A stretch of DNA of 16,588 nucleotides. Source: PUPG01 sp031323845. Its GTDB lineage: Bacteria > Bacteroidota > Bacteroidia > Bacteroidales > UBA7960. Every line of letters starts with the position of its first letter. Position 1 is the first letter of the stretch. The notes beneath the pieces are model-generated. The model worked only from the letters and a program-made list of their open reading frames with translations. It was not told the DNA's origin and searched no databases. The translations under genes and the position numbers were made by a program. This document shows positions 7,753 to 15,093 of this stretch, piece after piece. The stretch spans positions 1 through 16,588 of the forward strand of contig JAVIYP010000061.1 in the NCBI GenBank assembly GCA_031323845.1, in the 5' to 3' direction.

Positions 7753-7902
7753 GTGTTTCGCGCTGTAATCCGTTACCTCTTACAGGCCTGTTCACTGCCT
7801 GATCAGGAAAAACCAACATACCTGCAGGCTTTGAATGATTTGACCCTTGAGTACATTGCCGTGAAAACACTGACTAATGCTGCTGTAAAATATGTAAAAT
7901 AA
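7753..7902 (+). CDS. Possible small ORF, 49 residues
   Basis: In the 205-bp gap between the antiporter and dihydrouridine synthase genes, the plus strand has an open frame from GTG (7753) to TAA (7902), opposite to both neighbours. The predicted peptide starts (M/V)FRAVIRYLLQACS and ends in an amphipathic stretch, LTLEYIAVKTLTNAAVKYVK, with balanced composition. There is no upstream -7 box, no Shine-Dalgarno sequence and no recognisable family, and a TGA lies in frame just before the start. It may be a genuine small protein, a gene remnant or chance. Confidence 0.2.
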   Translation: MFRAVIRYLLQACSLPDQEKPTYLQALNDLTLEYIAVKTLTNAAVKYVK

Positions 7903-7930
7903 ATTCTTTTTATTCAGATAGACAAAAAAA

Positions 7931-8941
7931 TCAAGTGGTCAGTTGCTTAAAATAGTCTTCCGTTTGCCTTTCGCCTGCGAAGTCTTGCTGCATTGCCACG
8001 GCAGTGGCATGAAAATATGCACTGCGGTTTTTAGCCCGTTTGATGGTGGTGAACACCTCTTTACCGTTGGCAAAGATGCCTGACAGATAATACCATATGG
8101 CTTTCATGGAACCCAACGCCCTGGTTTCGTGTTTTTGCAGACGGGATGCTTCTTGCCATAAGGCATCATGAAAAGCTTCCAGCCTGCTGCGCTTGTCGCG
8201 ATCGGAAACAGCAATTCCTTTAAGCTCTGATGCCAGAAAAGGATTGATCAGCGCACCGCGTCCGATCATCCAGGTTGTTTGTCCGGGCAAAAGGCTTTGC
8301 AGCTTTTGGTACTGCGAACGATGGAACAGGTCTCCATTGTAGATGAGCTTGTGCCGGGTCAGCCCGAGACAAGTTTTGTAGGCCATGGGATCGGCCATAC
8401 CTTTGTATCCCTGCTTGCCGGTCCGGGGGTGCAGGATGATATGCTGGATGGGATATTTGTTAAAAACCTCGAGCGCCCCGGCAATTTCCTGCGGATCATG
8501 ATAACCCAGCCGGGTTTTAATGGAGAGCTTGATGCGTATCTGCTCAAACGCCTTATCCAGGATTTGATCCAGCAAACCGGGGAAGGGCAGCATGCCACAG
8601 CCTCTTTTTTTATTGGCGATGCGTGCAAAGGGGCAGCCAAGGTTCCAGTTCAGTTCTGTAAATCCATACGCTTCCAGAGTGTTTCCAAGGAGAATGATTT
8701 CTTCTGCGCTGGTGCTCAACACTTGCGGAACCAGGGGGCTGTTTAGTGCATTTTTTGGAAGCAGGTCTTTGAGTGAATCCCGGTGAATTTTGGCAGGGCC
8801 GGTGCCGCTGATAAATGGAGCATAATAAACATCGGGGCCGCCGATGTGCTGTTCCATCGCGATACGCCATGCTTTGTGGGTGATGCCCCTGAACGGGGCC
8901 ATCCATAACACAGGAATGTCTGACCGGTTTTGATCTTCCAT
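7931..8941 (-). CDS. dus: tRNA-dihydrouridine synthase
   Basis: This 336-residue FMN-dependent TIM-barrel enzyme reduces uridine to dihydrouridine in the tRNA D-loop or nearby positions. The sequence shows MAPFRGIT (14-21), the catalytic NWNLGCP with Cys103 (98-104), KTRLG (142-146), HPRTGKQGYKG (171-181, flavin and phosphate contacts), YNGDL (201-205) and IGRGALINPF (226-235). The order matches the Dus family throughout. Which of the DusA/B/C classes it belongs to cannot be decided here. It starts at the ATG at 8941-8939, downstream of a strong -7 box (9000-8993). The 205-bp gap after it leads to the nhaC gene. Confidence 0.93.
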   Translation of the reverse strand: MEDQNRSDIPVLWMAPFRGITHKAWRIAMEQHIGGPDVYYAPFISGTGPAKIHRDSLKDLLPKNALNSPLVPQVLSTSAEEIILLGNTLEAYGFTELNWNLGCPFARIANKKRGCGMLPFPGLLDQILDKAFEQIRIKLSIKTRLGYHDPQEIAGALEVFNKYPIQHIILHPRTGKQGYKGMADPMAYKTCLGLTRHKLIYNGDLFHRSQYQKLQSLLPGQTTWMIGRGALINPFLASELKGIAVSDRDKRSRLEAFHDALWQEASRLQKHETRALGSMKAIWYYLSGIFANGKEVFTTIKRAKNRSAYFHATAVAMQQDFAGERQTEDYFKQLTT

Positions 8942-8992
8942 GAAGTGTCTGAATCAGCAAGCCTGCACTCTTCCAAAGAATGCAGAACCGGG

Positions 8993-9000
8993 CAAAGATA
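8993..9000 (-). promoter_or_regulatory. -7 box TATCTTTG for the dihydrouridine synthase gene
   Basis: The minus strand at 9000-8993 reads TATCTTTG, followed by CCC, a perfect TAnnTTTG. The predicted leader is about 46 nt. It lies only 11 bp beyond the hppA terminator, so any -33 element would fall inside the terminator's 3' half. No clear -33 is visible. Confidence 0.6.
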
Positions 9001-9011
9001 CGTTTTTGAAC

Positions 9012-9045
9012 AAAAAGAGCGGCACGTGTTCGTGCCGCTCTTTTT
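9012..9045. terminator. Perfect intrinsic terminator downstream of hppA
   Basis: AAAAAGAGCGGCACG (9012-9026) and its exact reverse complement (9031-9045) form a 15-bp stem with a 4-nt loop, TGTT. A U-run follows the GC-rich core in either direction, so it can terminate from both strands. It sits 36 bp past the hppA stop and separates hppA from the downstream dihydrouridine synthase promoter. Confidence 0.92.
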
Positions 9046-9081
9046 AAAAGCCGTTCTGTATAAAGCTGTCCGGGAGAGTTC

Positions 9082-11292
9082 TCAGAAAGCTGCTCCCGCC
9101 AGAACCAGTGCTACAATGGCAACCAGTTTCAGCAGGATGTTCAGTGAGGGTCCCGATGTGTCTTTCAGGGGGTCGCCAACAGTGTCGCCTACTACGGAAG
9201 CTTTATGAGCTTCAGAACCTTTTCCGTGTTTTTCACCGTTGTGCACCAATCCTTTCTCAATAAGCTTTTTGGCATTGTCCCACGATCCGCCTGCATTTGA
9301 CTGCAGTATGGCCAGAAGGACACCGGAAACGGTTACGCCGGCAAGCATTCCGCCCAGGGCTGCGGGGCCGAGAAGCAGACCTACCAGCACCGGCACGGCT
9401 ACGGCAATGACACCCGGAAGTACCATCTCGCGCAGTGCGGCTTTGGTTGATATGGTTACGCAACGGCCATAGTCGGGAGTTCCCTCGGCAGCATTCACAA
9501 TTTCTTTATCTTCCTTGCTCCATTTCTCAACAGGCAGGTCGCCGTTTTTCTTCATTACTGCCAGGGCCTTGTTCAGGGGTGCTATGGTTTTGAACTGATG
9601 ACGCACCTCTTCTATCATGTATCTTGCTGCATCGCTTACGGCTTTAATGGTAAGTGCGGAAAACACATATGGCAGCAGTGCACCGACGAATACTGCCGCA
9701 ATCACCATAGGCTCAGACACATCAATGGATGTTATGTTGGCGGCAGTCATGTAAGCACCAAACAGCGCCAGGGCTGTGAGGGCTGCCGAGCCAATGGCGA
9801 ATCCTTTACCAATTGCTGCAGTGGTGTTGCCTACAGCATCGAGCTTATCGGTTCTTTCACGCACTTCCGGCGGAAGCTCAGCCATTTCAGCAATACCTCC
9901 GGCATTGTCGGAAACCGGCCCGTAAGCATCAACAGAAAGCTGAATGCCCAGGTTGGAAAGCATGCCCACGGCTGCAATGGCAATGCCGTAAAGGCCGCCC
10001 AGATGAAATACAACCATAATGGTGATGGCAATCGTGAGTATGGGGATGATCGTGGAAAGCATGCCAATCCCCAGTCCGGAAATGATGTTGGTGGCTGATC
10101 CAGAAGTTGACTGTTTGGCTATGATCCTGACCGGAAGATAATTGGTCCCGGTAAAGAACTCTGTTGAATAACCGATGACCAGTCCGGCGAGCAAGCCGAT
10201 AAACGATGACATGAAAATATTGAAGGAGCTTATTTCCCTGACGATCCCGCCATAGAGCACATCCGTAAAGGTAATGCTTTTGGGAAGTACGTTGGTGATG
10301 ATGAGATAAGAAAAGACTACCATCAGGAAGGCTGATACCAGCTGTCCGATGTTCAGCGCGTTTTGCGGGTTTCCTCCTTCTTTCACACGGATAAAGTAAG
10401 TGCCGATGATGGAGGTTATGATGCCGGCACCGGCCAGCAACATGGGCAGGATCACCGGTGACAGCCCCATAAAGGCATCTGTGTATCCGTTGTCGGTAAA
10501 GGCACTGTATCCGGCCAGGAAGCTGGCACCCAGAACCATTGCGGCTATCATGGATCCCACATAGGACTCAAACAGGTCGGCACCCATACCGGCCACGTCT
10601 CCCACGTTGTCGCCGACATTATCGGCAACGGTGGCGGGGTTCAGCGGATGGTCTTCCGGAATGCCCGATTCAACCTTTCCGACGAGGTCGGCGCCAACGT
10701 CGGCGGCTTTAGTGAAAATACCCCCGCCGACCCTGGCAAACAAGGCAATGGAGGAGGCTCCGAAGGAGTAACCCGTAACCACTGTCAACACTTTGTTGAC
10801 GTCAGCAATACTGGTGGTGCCGAAAAGATGGGCATAAGCAATGAAAAGTATGCTGAGTCCAAGAATGCCAAGCCCAACGACGGCAAGACCCATAACGCTG
10901 CCGCCGGCAAAAGCAATTTTAAGCGCGGGGTTAAGTCCGGTGCGCGCCGCGTTTGTGGTTCTGACATTGGCCTTTGTTGCTATGCGCAAACCAATGAACC
11001 CGGCCAGACCGGAGCTAAGTGCTCCCATTATAAATGAAACGGCCACCAGGGGAGAAGAGGTCTCTGTACCGGTGGCCACCGCAAGCAGTATCGCAATGGA
11101 TACCACAAAGATCGTCAAAATCCTGTACTCGGCTTTGATGAATGCCATCGCACCGTCGGCGATATAGCCTGCAATGCGGATCATCTTATCGCTGCCTTTC
11201 GATTGTCTCCTGATCCACAAGGCCTTGCGTATGGTGAAAGCAACAGCAATCAGGCCAATGACAGGAATAAGGTAAATGAGCAGATTGTTCAT
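9082..11292 (-). CDS. hppA: K+-dependent membrane ion-pumping pyrophosphatase
   Basis: This 736-residue integral membrane enzyme, with about 16 helices, couples pyrophosphate hydrolysis to export of H+ and/or Na+. Active-site motifs are intact: FTKAADVGADLVGKVE (193-208), DNVGDNVGDVAGMGAD (224-239), SDNAGGIAEM (461-470) and GDTVGDPLKDTSGPS (702-716). GNTTAAIG (488-495) has Ala at 492 where K+-independent enzymes have Lys, which marks the K+-dependent class. The ion-selectivity Glu is E242 in ADLFESY, at the position used by Na+-PPases and some bacterial H+-PPases, with Gly at the plant-type position four residues on. The transported ion therefore remains open. It starts at the ATG at 11292-11290 and ends before a strong terminator. 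Confidence 0.95.
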   Translation of the reverse strand: MNNLLIYLIPVIGLIAVAFTIRKALWIRRQSKGSDKMIRIAGYIADGAMAFIKAEYRILTIFVVSIAILLAVATGTETSSPLVAVSFIMGALSSGLAGFIGLRIATKANVRTTNAARTGLNPALKIAFAGGSVMGLAVVGLGILGLSILFIAYAHLFGTTSIADVNKVLTVVTGYSFGASSIALFARVGGGIFTKAADVGADLVGKVESGIPEDHPLNPATVADNVGDNVGDVAGMGADLFESYVGSMIAAMVLGASFLAGYSAFTDNGYTDAFMGLSPVILPMLLAGAGIITSIIGTYFIRVKEGGNPQNALNIGQLVSAFLMVVFSYLIITNVLPKSITFTDVLYGGIVREISSFNIFMSSFIGLLAGLVIGYSTEFFTGTNYLPVRIIAKQSTSGSATNIISGLGIGMLSTIIPILTIAITIMVVFHLGGLYGIAIAAVGMLSNLGIQLSVDAYGPVSDNAGGIAEMAELPPEVRERTDKLDAVGNTTAAIGKGFAIGSAALTALALFGAYMTAANITSIDVSEPMVIAAVFVGALLPYVFSALTIKAVSDAARYMIEEVRHQFKTIAPLNKALAVMKKNGDLPVEKWSKEDKEIVNAAEGTPDYGRCVTISTKAALREMVLPGVIAVAVPVLVGLLLGPAALGGMLAGVTVSGVLLAILQSNAGGSWDNAKKLIEKGLVHNGEKHGKGSEAHKASVVGDTVGDPLKDTSGPSLNILLKLVAIVALVLAGAAF

Positions 11293-11538
11293 AAAAAGTA
11301 ACTTTGATTAATGATGAGTGATTTAATGATGATTAGTTTGTTTGCTTATCCAAACAATGCAGGATAAAAAAAGTTTATTACATAGAACAATATTTGCACT
11401 TTTTTTGACTTCACCCACGGAAAATGCTATGTTTTTCCTTCCATACAATTCAATTGACCTGCCACAGAACAAAAAACTTCATTATGCTGTGCCCTCTGTG
11501 AAAAGCTCTAAAATAGTATCTTTGAAAAAAACAATGGC
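11293..11538. other. Divergent intergenic region between hppA and the lyase gene
   Basis: This 246-bp AT-rich region must hold the promoters of two outward-facing genes. Plus-strand candidates are AATATTTG (11389-11396) and the exact TATCTTTG (11517-11524). GTTTG-CTTATC-CAAAC (11340-11355) is a small palindrome of 5-bp arms. On the minus strand only a weak TACTTTTT occurs right before the hppA ATG. A 66-codon plus frame from a TTG at 11342 overlaps these promoters and the lyase start and is not called a gene. Confidence 0.5.
11517..11524 (+). promoter_or_regulatory. -7 box TATCTTTG just upstream of the lyase gene
   Basis: TATCTTTG at 11517-11524 is an exact -7 match. The lyase ATG is only 15 bp beyond it, so transcription from here would give a leader of roughly 9 nt. 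A second, weaker box at 11389-11396 could give a longer leader. Confidence 0.5.
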
Positions 11539-12975
11539 ATGAGAAAAGAAAAAGATGTTATCGGTGAGGTTGAACTCCCTTCCGAAGCTTTATACGGAAT
11601 ACATGCCTGGCGTTCGACGCAGAATTTCCCTGACCGTACTTCCTTTCACCGGGAGTGGTATGAGGCCGTTGGGCTGGTTAAACTTGCCGCATACAAAACT
11701 GTTCTGGCATTCATGAATGCCGCCGGTACTTCTTTACCCGGCAAGCCTTTACCTTCCGGACTGGAAGATGCCGGGGTGTTTGAGAAGCTCTCGGAGGCCG
11801 CGGGAGAGGTCGCTGCCGGTAAGCACTTTGAGCATTTTATTGTTCCGGCGGTGCAGGGTGGTGCAGGAACTTCCATCAACATGAATGTGAACGAGATCAT
11901 CACCAACCTGGCCCTGAAAAAAATGAACCGGCCACCCGGCTCTTATTCCCTGATTGATCCCTTAAGGCATGCCAACCTTTTTCAGAGCACCAATGATGTT
12001 GTTCCCACAGCCCTGAAGCTTGCTGTGATGAAGCTACTCGTTGGGCTGGAAGAGCGCATCAATGAACTGAGATCTTTGATGGAGCATCTTGAGACCAAAC
12101 ACCGTAATGACCTCAGGCTGGCCTATACCCAGATGCAGGAGGCGGTGCCTTCGTCGTGGGGAATGCTGCTCGGGGCTTATAACGAAGCGCTTTCGCGCGA
12201 CTGGTGGCGTGTCAGCAAATGCTTTGAAAGGATAAAGGTGGTGAATCTGGGTGGCGGAGCTACCGGCAGCGGCCTGGCCATTCCAAGGTACTATATCATG
12301 GAGGTTGTGTCAAGCCTTCAAAAAATCAGCGGCTTCCCGCTGACCCGAAGCGAAAACCTGAGCGATGCGACTCAGAACCTGGACGCTTTTGTTGAAGTAC
12401 ACGCCATTCTTAAAGCGCATGCCGTGAACCTGGAAAAGATCGCTTCCGATATTCGGCTTTTGGCTTCAGACGTTGCAGGCAGACCACCGCTGCGTATCCC
12501 GCAGAAACAGCTTGGCAGCAGTATCATGCCCGGAAAGGTCAACCCGGTAATCTCAGAATTTGTCGTTGGCGTTTCCCACAAAGTGTACAGCAATGATATG
12601 CTGATCGGGTCCCTCTGTGGCCAGGCTTGCCTTGACCTGAACGCCTACCTGCCTGTTATAGGACATGCCATGCTTGAAAGTCTGAAGCTTCTTAAAGCAT
12701 CATGCAAAACGATCAAAGAGAATATGCTTGATCAAATCAGCATTGACACCTCGCTTTCGCTCGAAAAGCTGTTACACAGTCCTGCAATTACCACTGCGCT
12801 GGTACCCTATACCGGATATGACCACGCGTCAAAGATGGCGTATTATATGAAAGAACACCAATGCGACATCTATGAGGCGAACAGGGTACTGAAGCTGCTT
12901 CCTGATGCCGTGCTTGAACGCCTGATGAAACCTGAACATCTGCTGCGTCTCGGCTATTCCATCAAAGATCTTTAA
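11539..12975 (+). CDS. Aspartase/fumarase superfamily lyase, probably aspartate ammonia-lyase-like
   Basis: This 478-residue cytoplasmic enzyme belongs to the superfamily that removes ammonia or another group from a succinyl-type substrate, usually releasing fumarate. Conserved blocks are GTSINMNVNEI (110-120), QSTNDVVPTA (149-158), TQMQEAVP (197-204) and the mobile loop signature GSSIMPGKVNP (326-336) with the catalytic-loop Ser plus K333 and N335. The TQ at 197-198 matches the TQLQDA of E. coli AspA, not the TH of fumarase, so aspartase is favoured. Two departures from AspA are seen. The preceding GR is AY (195-196), and the GTGLN block reads GSGLA (243-247), losing its Asn. The substrate may therefore differ. 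Length is normal and the start is the only ATG before the conserved N-terminus. Confidence 0.85.
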   Translation: MRKEKDVIGEVELPSEALYGIHAWRSTQNFPDRTSFHREWYEAVGLVKLAAYKTVLAFMNAAGTSLPGKPLPSGLEDAGVFEKLSEAAGEVAAGKHFEHFIVPAVQGGAGTSINMNVNEIITNLALKKMNRPPGSYSLIDPLRHANLFQSTNDVVPTALKLAVMKLLVGLEERINELRSLMEHLETKHRNDLRLAYTQMQEAVPSSWGMLLGAYNEALSRDWWRVSKCFERIKVVNLGGGATGSGLAIPRYYIMEVVSSLQKISGFPLTRSENLSDATQNLDAFVEVHAILKAHAVNLEKIASDIRLLASDVAGRPPLRIPQKQLGSSIMPGKVNPVISEFVVGVSHKVYSNDMLIGSLCGQACLDLNAYLPVIGHAMLESLKLLKASCKTIKENMLDQISIDTSLSLEKLLHSPAITTALVPYTGYDHASKMAYYMKEHQCDIYEANRVLKLLPDAVLERLMKPEHLLRLGYSIKDL

Positions 12976-13026
12976 TGCATTGAACAGAATCAGTCAGACA
13001 TTCGAACATATCAAAAAATGTAAACT

Positions 13027-14085
13027 ATGAAACATCTTTTACTTCTTTTTTTACCGGTCTTGTTACTCTGCTCTCATGCCCGGCCAGGCTTTGCACAGCA
13101 GGGTGTTCCCAATGGTGATTTTGAAAGCTGGCCCACAGGCAATCATAACAATCCTGAGTTTTGGGATTCGCCGAATGCCATCACAGGCGGTTTTCCGTTT
13201 TTCCTCAACACTGTTGTGAAAACCGGGGATAGCCATACCGGTAACTGGGCCGCCCAGCTTACCACGGGCACCATTCTGGGTGAAATCATCCCGGGGCTGA
13301 TGAGTCTGGGAACCCTGGAACTGGATCTGGAAAACATTGAAAACACACAGTTTATAGGCCTGCCCTTCACCGATCGGCCCGGCATGCTTGAAGGCTATTT
13401 TAAGTATGCTACCCCGGGCACCGATTTTGGCTTGCTTGGCGTTTTGCTCACAGCCTATGATGAGGTCAGTGGGAGCAAAGACAGCATTGCTTTTGGAGTG
13501 GTGCAATTTACACCCCAGGGTAATGATTTCTCTTATTTCTCAACAGACCTTCAATACCTAAGCATTAAGCAACCCGATTCCATTAACATTGTCGCCCTTT
13601 CATCAGCCTCACCGACCATGGAGCCGGGTTCCCAGCTGATCCTGGATGATCTTGGCTTTGACTACAGCAGCACACCCGTTGTGGACCTTGGCGGCGATGT
13701 GGGGATATGCGCAGGCCAGAGCCATACGTTTGAGCTGGAATATGTTGAGCAATACACCTACACCTGGATCAATGCAAATACAGGTGAAGTTATCGGGAAT
13801 GAGCACATGCTTACCATAAGTGAGCCGGTTTCTATAGAGGTTGTCGTGCAAAATGCACAGGGATTGCCCGCTTTTGACCAGGCAGAAGTGTTTCTTTATG
13901 AACAACCCGGTGATGCCAATGGTGATGGGGTGATCAACATCCTTGATATAATCGCCATCGTTCAATACTTTACGGGATCTGAGCCGGAAGACTTTTGCCA
14001 TGACAACGCAGATGCAAACCAGGATGGGGTGATCAATGTGCTGGATGTAATTGTTACGGTTCAACTTTTCAGTGAAAGCTTATAA
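13027..14085 (+). CDS. Secreted PCMD-like protein with Ig-like and dockerin-type C-terminus
   Basis: This 352-residue exported protein begins with a signal peptide (MKHLLLLFLPVLLLCSHA, then GFAQQ, with likely cleavage after about residue 24). Residues 27 to about 215 start with NGDFESW and end with ILDDLGFDY, which resembles the PCMD (putative carbohydrate metabolism) jelly-roll domain of Bacteroidota. Residues 218-292 start with VVDLGGDVGICAG, like PKD/Ig-like modules of this phylum. The C-terminus has two calcium-loop repeats, DANGDGVINILD (296-307) and DANQDGVINVLD (329-340), the layout of a type I dockerin. No T9SS sorting tail follows. It may bind glycans or dock to a cohesin; no cohesin is in the window. 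It lies 51 bp after the lyase with no clear promoter. Confidence 0.8.
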   Translation: MKHLLLLFLPVLLLCSHARPGFAQQGVPNGDFESWPTGNHNNPEFWDSPNAITGGFPFFLNTVVKTGDSHTGNWAAQLTTGTILGEIIPGLMSLGTLELDLENIENTQFIGLPFTDRPGMLEGYFKYATPGTDFGLLGVLLTAYDEVSGSKDSIAFGVVQFTPQGNDFSYFSTDLQYLSIKQPDSINIVALSSASPTMEPGSQLILDDLGFDYSSTPVVDLGGDVGICAGQSHTFELEYVEQYTYTWINANTGEVIGNEHMLTISEPVSIEVVVQNAQGLPAFDQAEVFLYEQPGDANGDGVINILDIIAIVQYFTGSEPEDFCHDNADANQDGVINVLDVIVTVQLFSESL

Positions 14086-14090
14086 AATTG

Positions 14091-14098
14091 TACTTTTG
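14091..14098 (+). promoter_or_regulatory. -7 box TACTTTTG for the TPR lipoprotein gene
   Basis: TACTTTTG, followed by CCC, at 14091-14098 fits TAnnTTTG and begins 5 bp after the upstream stop codon. A CTTTTC at 14065-14070, 20 bp upstream, is a possible weak -33. The leader would be about 45-54 nt. Confidence 0.5.
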
Positions 14099-14148
14099 CC
14101 CTTTTGCTATGTAGGATCTTTCCAGACGTTACTGCGTCAGGATAAATA

Positions 14149-15057
14149 ATGTTATTTATGAGAAATTTTCGCAGAGCTCCCGAGGCTTTTTTTATTGCAC
14201 TGTTGTTGATGGTTGTACATTCCTGCTCTTTGCTACTGCATTCGCCTGCTGTGGTTCAGGATGCTGATGCTGCTTTTGAGGCCGGTGAGTACGAGGAGGC
14301 CTTGCGCCTTTATGGTCAATATATTGATGCGCAGAAAAGCCGTAACCGTGACGTAAACGGTGCCGTGCTCAACAGGGCAGGTGTGTCGGCTTTTGAGCTT
14401 GGACAAACACAAGCAGCTATTGATTATTTAGAGTTGGCGAGGCATACACCGGAAGCGGACGCACTTACCTACGCAACACTGGCAAAGGCCTATCGCACTG
14501 TTGACAACTTATCGAGAGAGATATCCAATCTTGAACGGTATCTTGAGGCTTACTCCGGGCACGAGGAGGCTGATGTTCTGCGCAAGCGTCTTTTTATTGC
14601 CCTTGTGGAAAGCAGAAACTGGCAACAGGCTGCTGATTTATGGCTTGAATTTCCGGAGGAAAAATATAAGGACGAAGCATTGATGACGGGGTTTCTGAAG
14701 GTAAACCGTGCGCTTGAAAACACAGGGAAGGCCAGCGACCTGGCCAATATGTTGCTGGATCTGAATCCCATAAACACAGAAGCCCTTGATTATTTGGGCC
14801 GCAAGCATTTCGATGATGCGATTAGCCGTTACAACAGGGAGATGCGCGCCTATGAGCAAAACCGCACACACCGGCAATATGCCAAACTGCTGGAAGCTTT
14901 TGAGATTATGAATACCGATTTCAGAATAGCCCTGAATTACTTCCTCAGGCTTTACGAACAAGACCCCAGACCGGAATACGCCAGTTTTCTGGCAAATATA
15001 TATGAACGCTTTCAGGACGAAGAAAGGGCAAGGTATTTCCGCAGCCGCGCCCGCTAG
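14149..15057 (+). CDS. Tetratricopeptide-repeat-like lipoprotein
   Basis: This protein of up to 302 residues has an N-terminal basic stretch (MRNFRRAPE), a hydrophobic helix and VVHSCS. That is a plausible lipobox with the lipidated Cys at residue 26, so it is predicted to be an envelope lipoprotein. The mature part is all alpha-helical, with TPR-like pairs such as ADAAFEAGEYEEALRLYGQY (39-58) and AGVSAFELGQTQAAIDYLEL (77-96). A further recognisable unit lies near 105-135, with weaker repeats after it. TPR lipoproteins usually scaffold envelope complexes; no partner is evident here. Two in-frame ATGs, 14149 and 14158, are both possible; the second begins exactly at the basic n-region and may be the true start. 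Confidence 0.8.
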   Translation: MLFMRNFRRAPEAFFIALLLMVVHSCSLLLHSPAVVQDADAAFEAGEYEEALRLYGQYIDAQKSRNRDVNGAVLNRAGVSAFELGQTQAAIDYLELARHTPEADALTYATLAKAYRTVDNLSREISNLERYLEAYSGHEEADVLRKRLFIALVESRNWQQAADLWLEFPEEKYKDEALMTGFLKVNRALENTGKASDLANMLLDLNPINTEALDYLGRKHFDDAISRYNREMRAYEQNRTHRQYAKLLEAFEIMNTDFRIALNYFLRLYEQDPRPEYASFLANIYERFQDEERARYFRSRAR

Positions 15058-15093
15058 TTGCTTAGGCTTTCAGGGCTGCTGACATAGCTTGGT

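Noticed and set aside
7898..7914. AATAAA/TTTATT hairpin after the dihydrouridine synthase gene as a terminator
   Set aside because: The stem is 6 bp of only A and T, too weak to call.
11342..11542. 66-codon plus-strand frame upstream of the lyase
   Set aside because: It begins at TTG, contains both candidate promoters and overlaps the lyase start codon. The composition looks like translated promoter DNA.
11539..12975. Gln198 in TQMQEA as a lost catalytic His
   Set aside because: E. coli aspartase itself has TQLQDA at this position; the His is typical of fumarase. The Gln supports aspartase and is not an anomaly.
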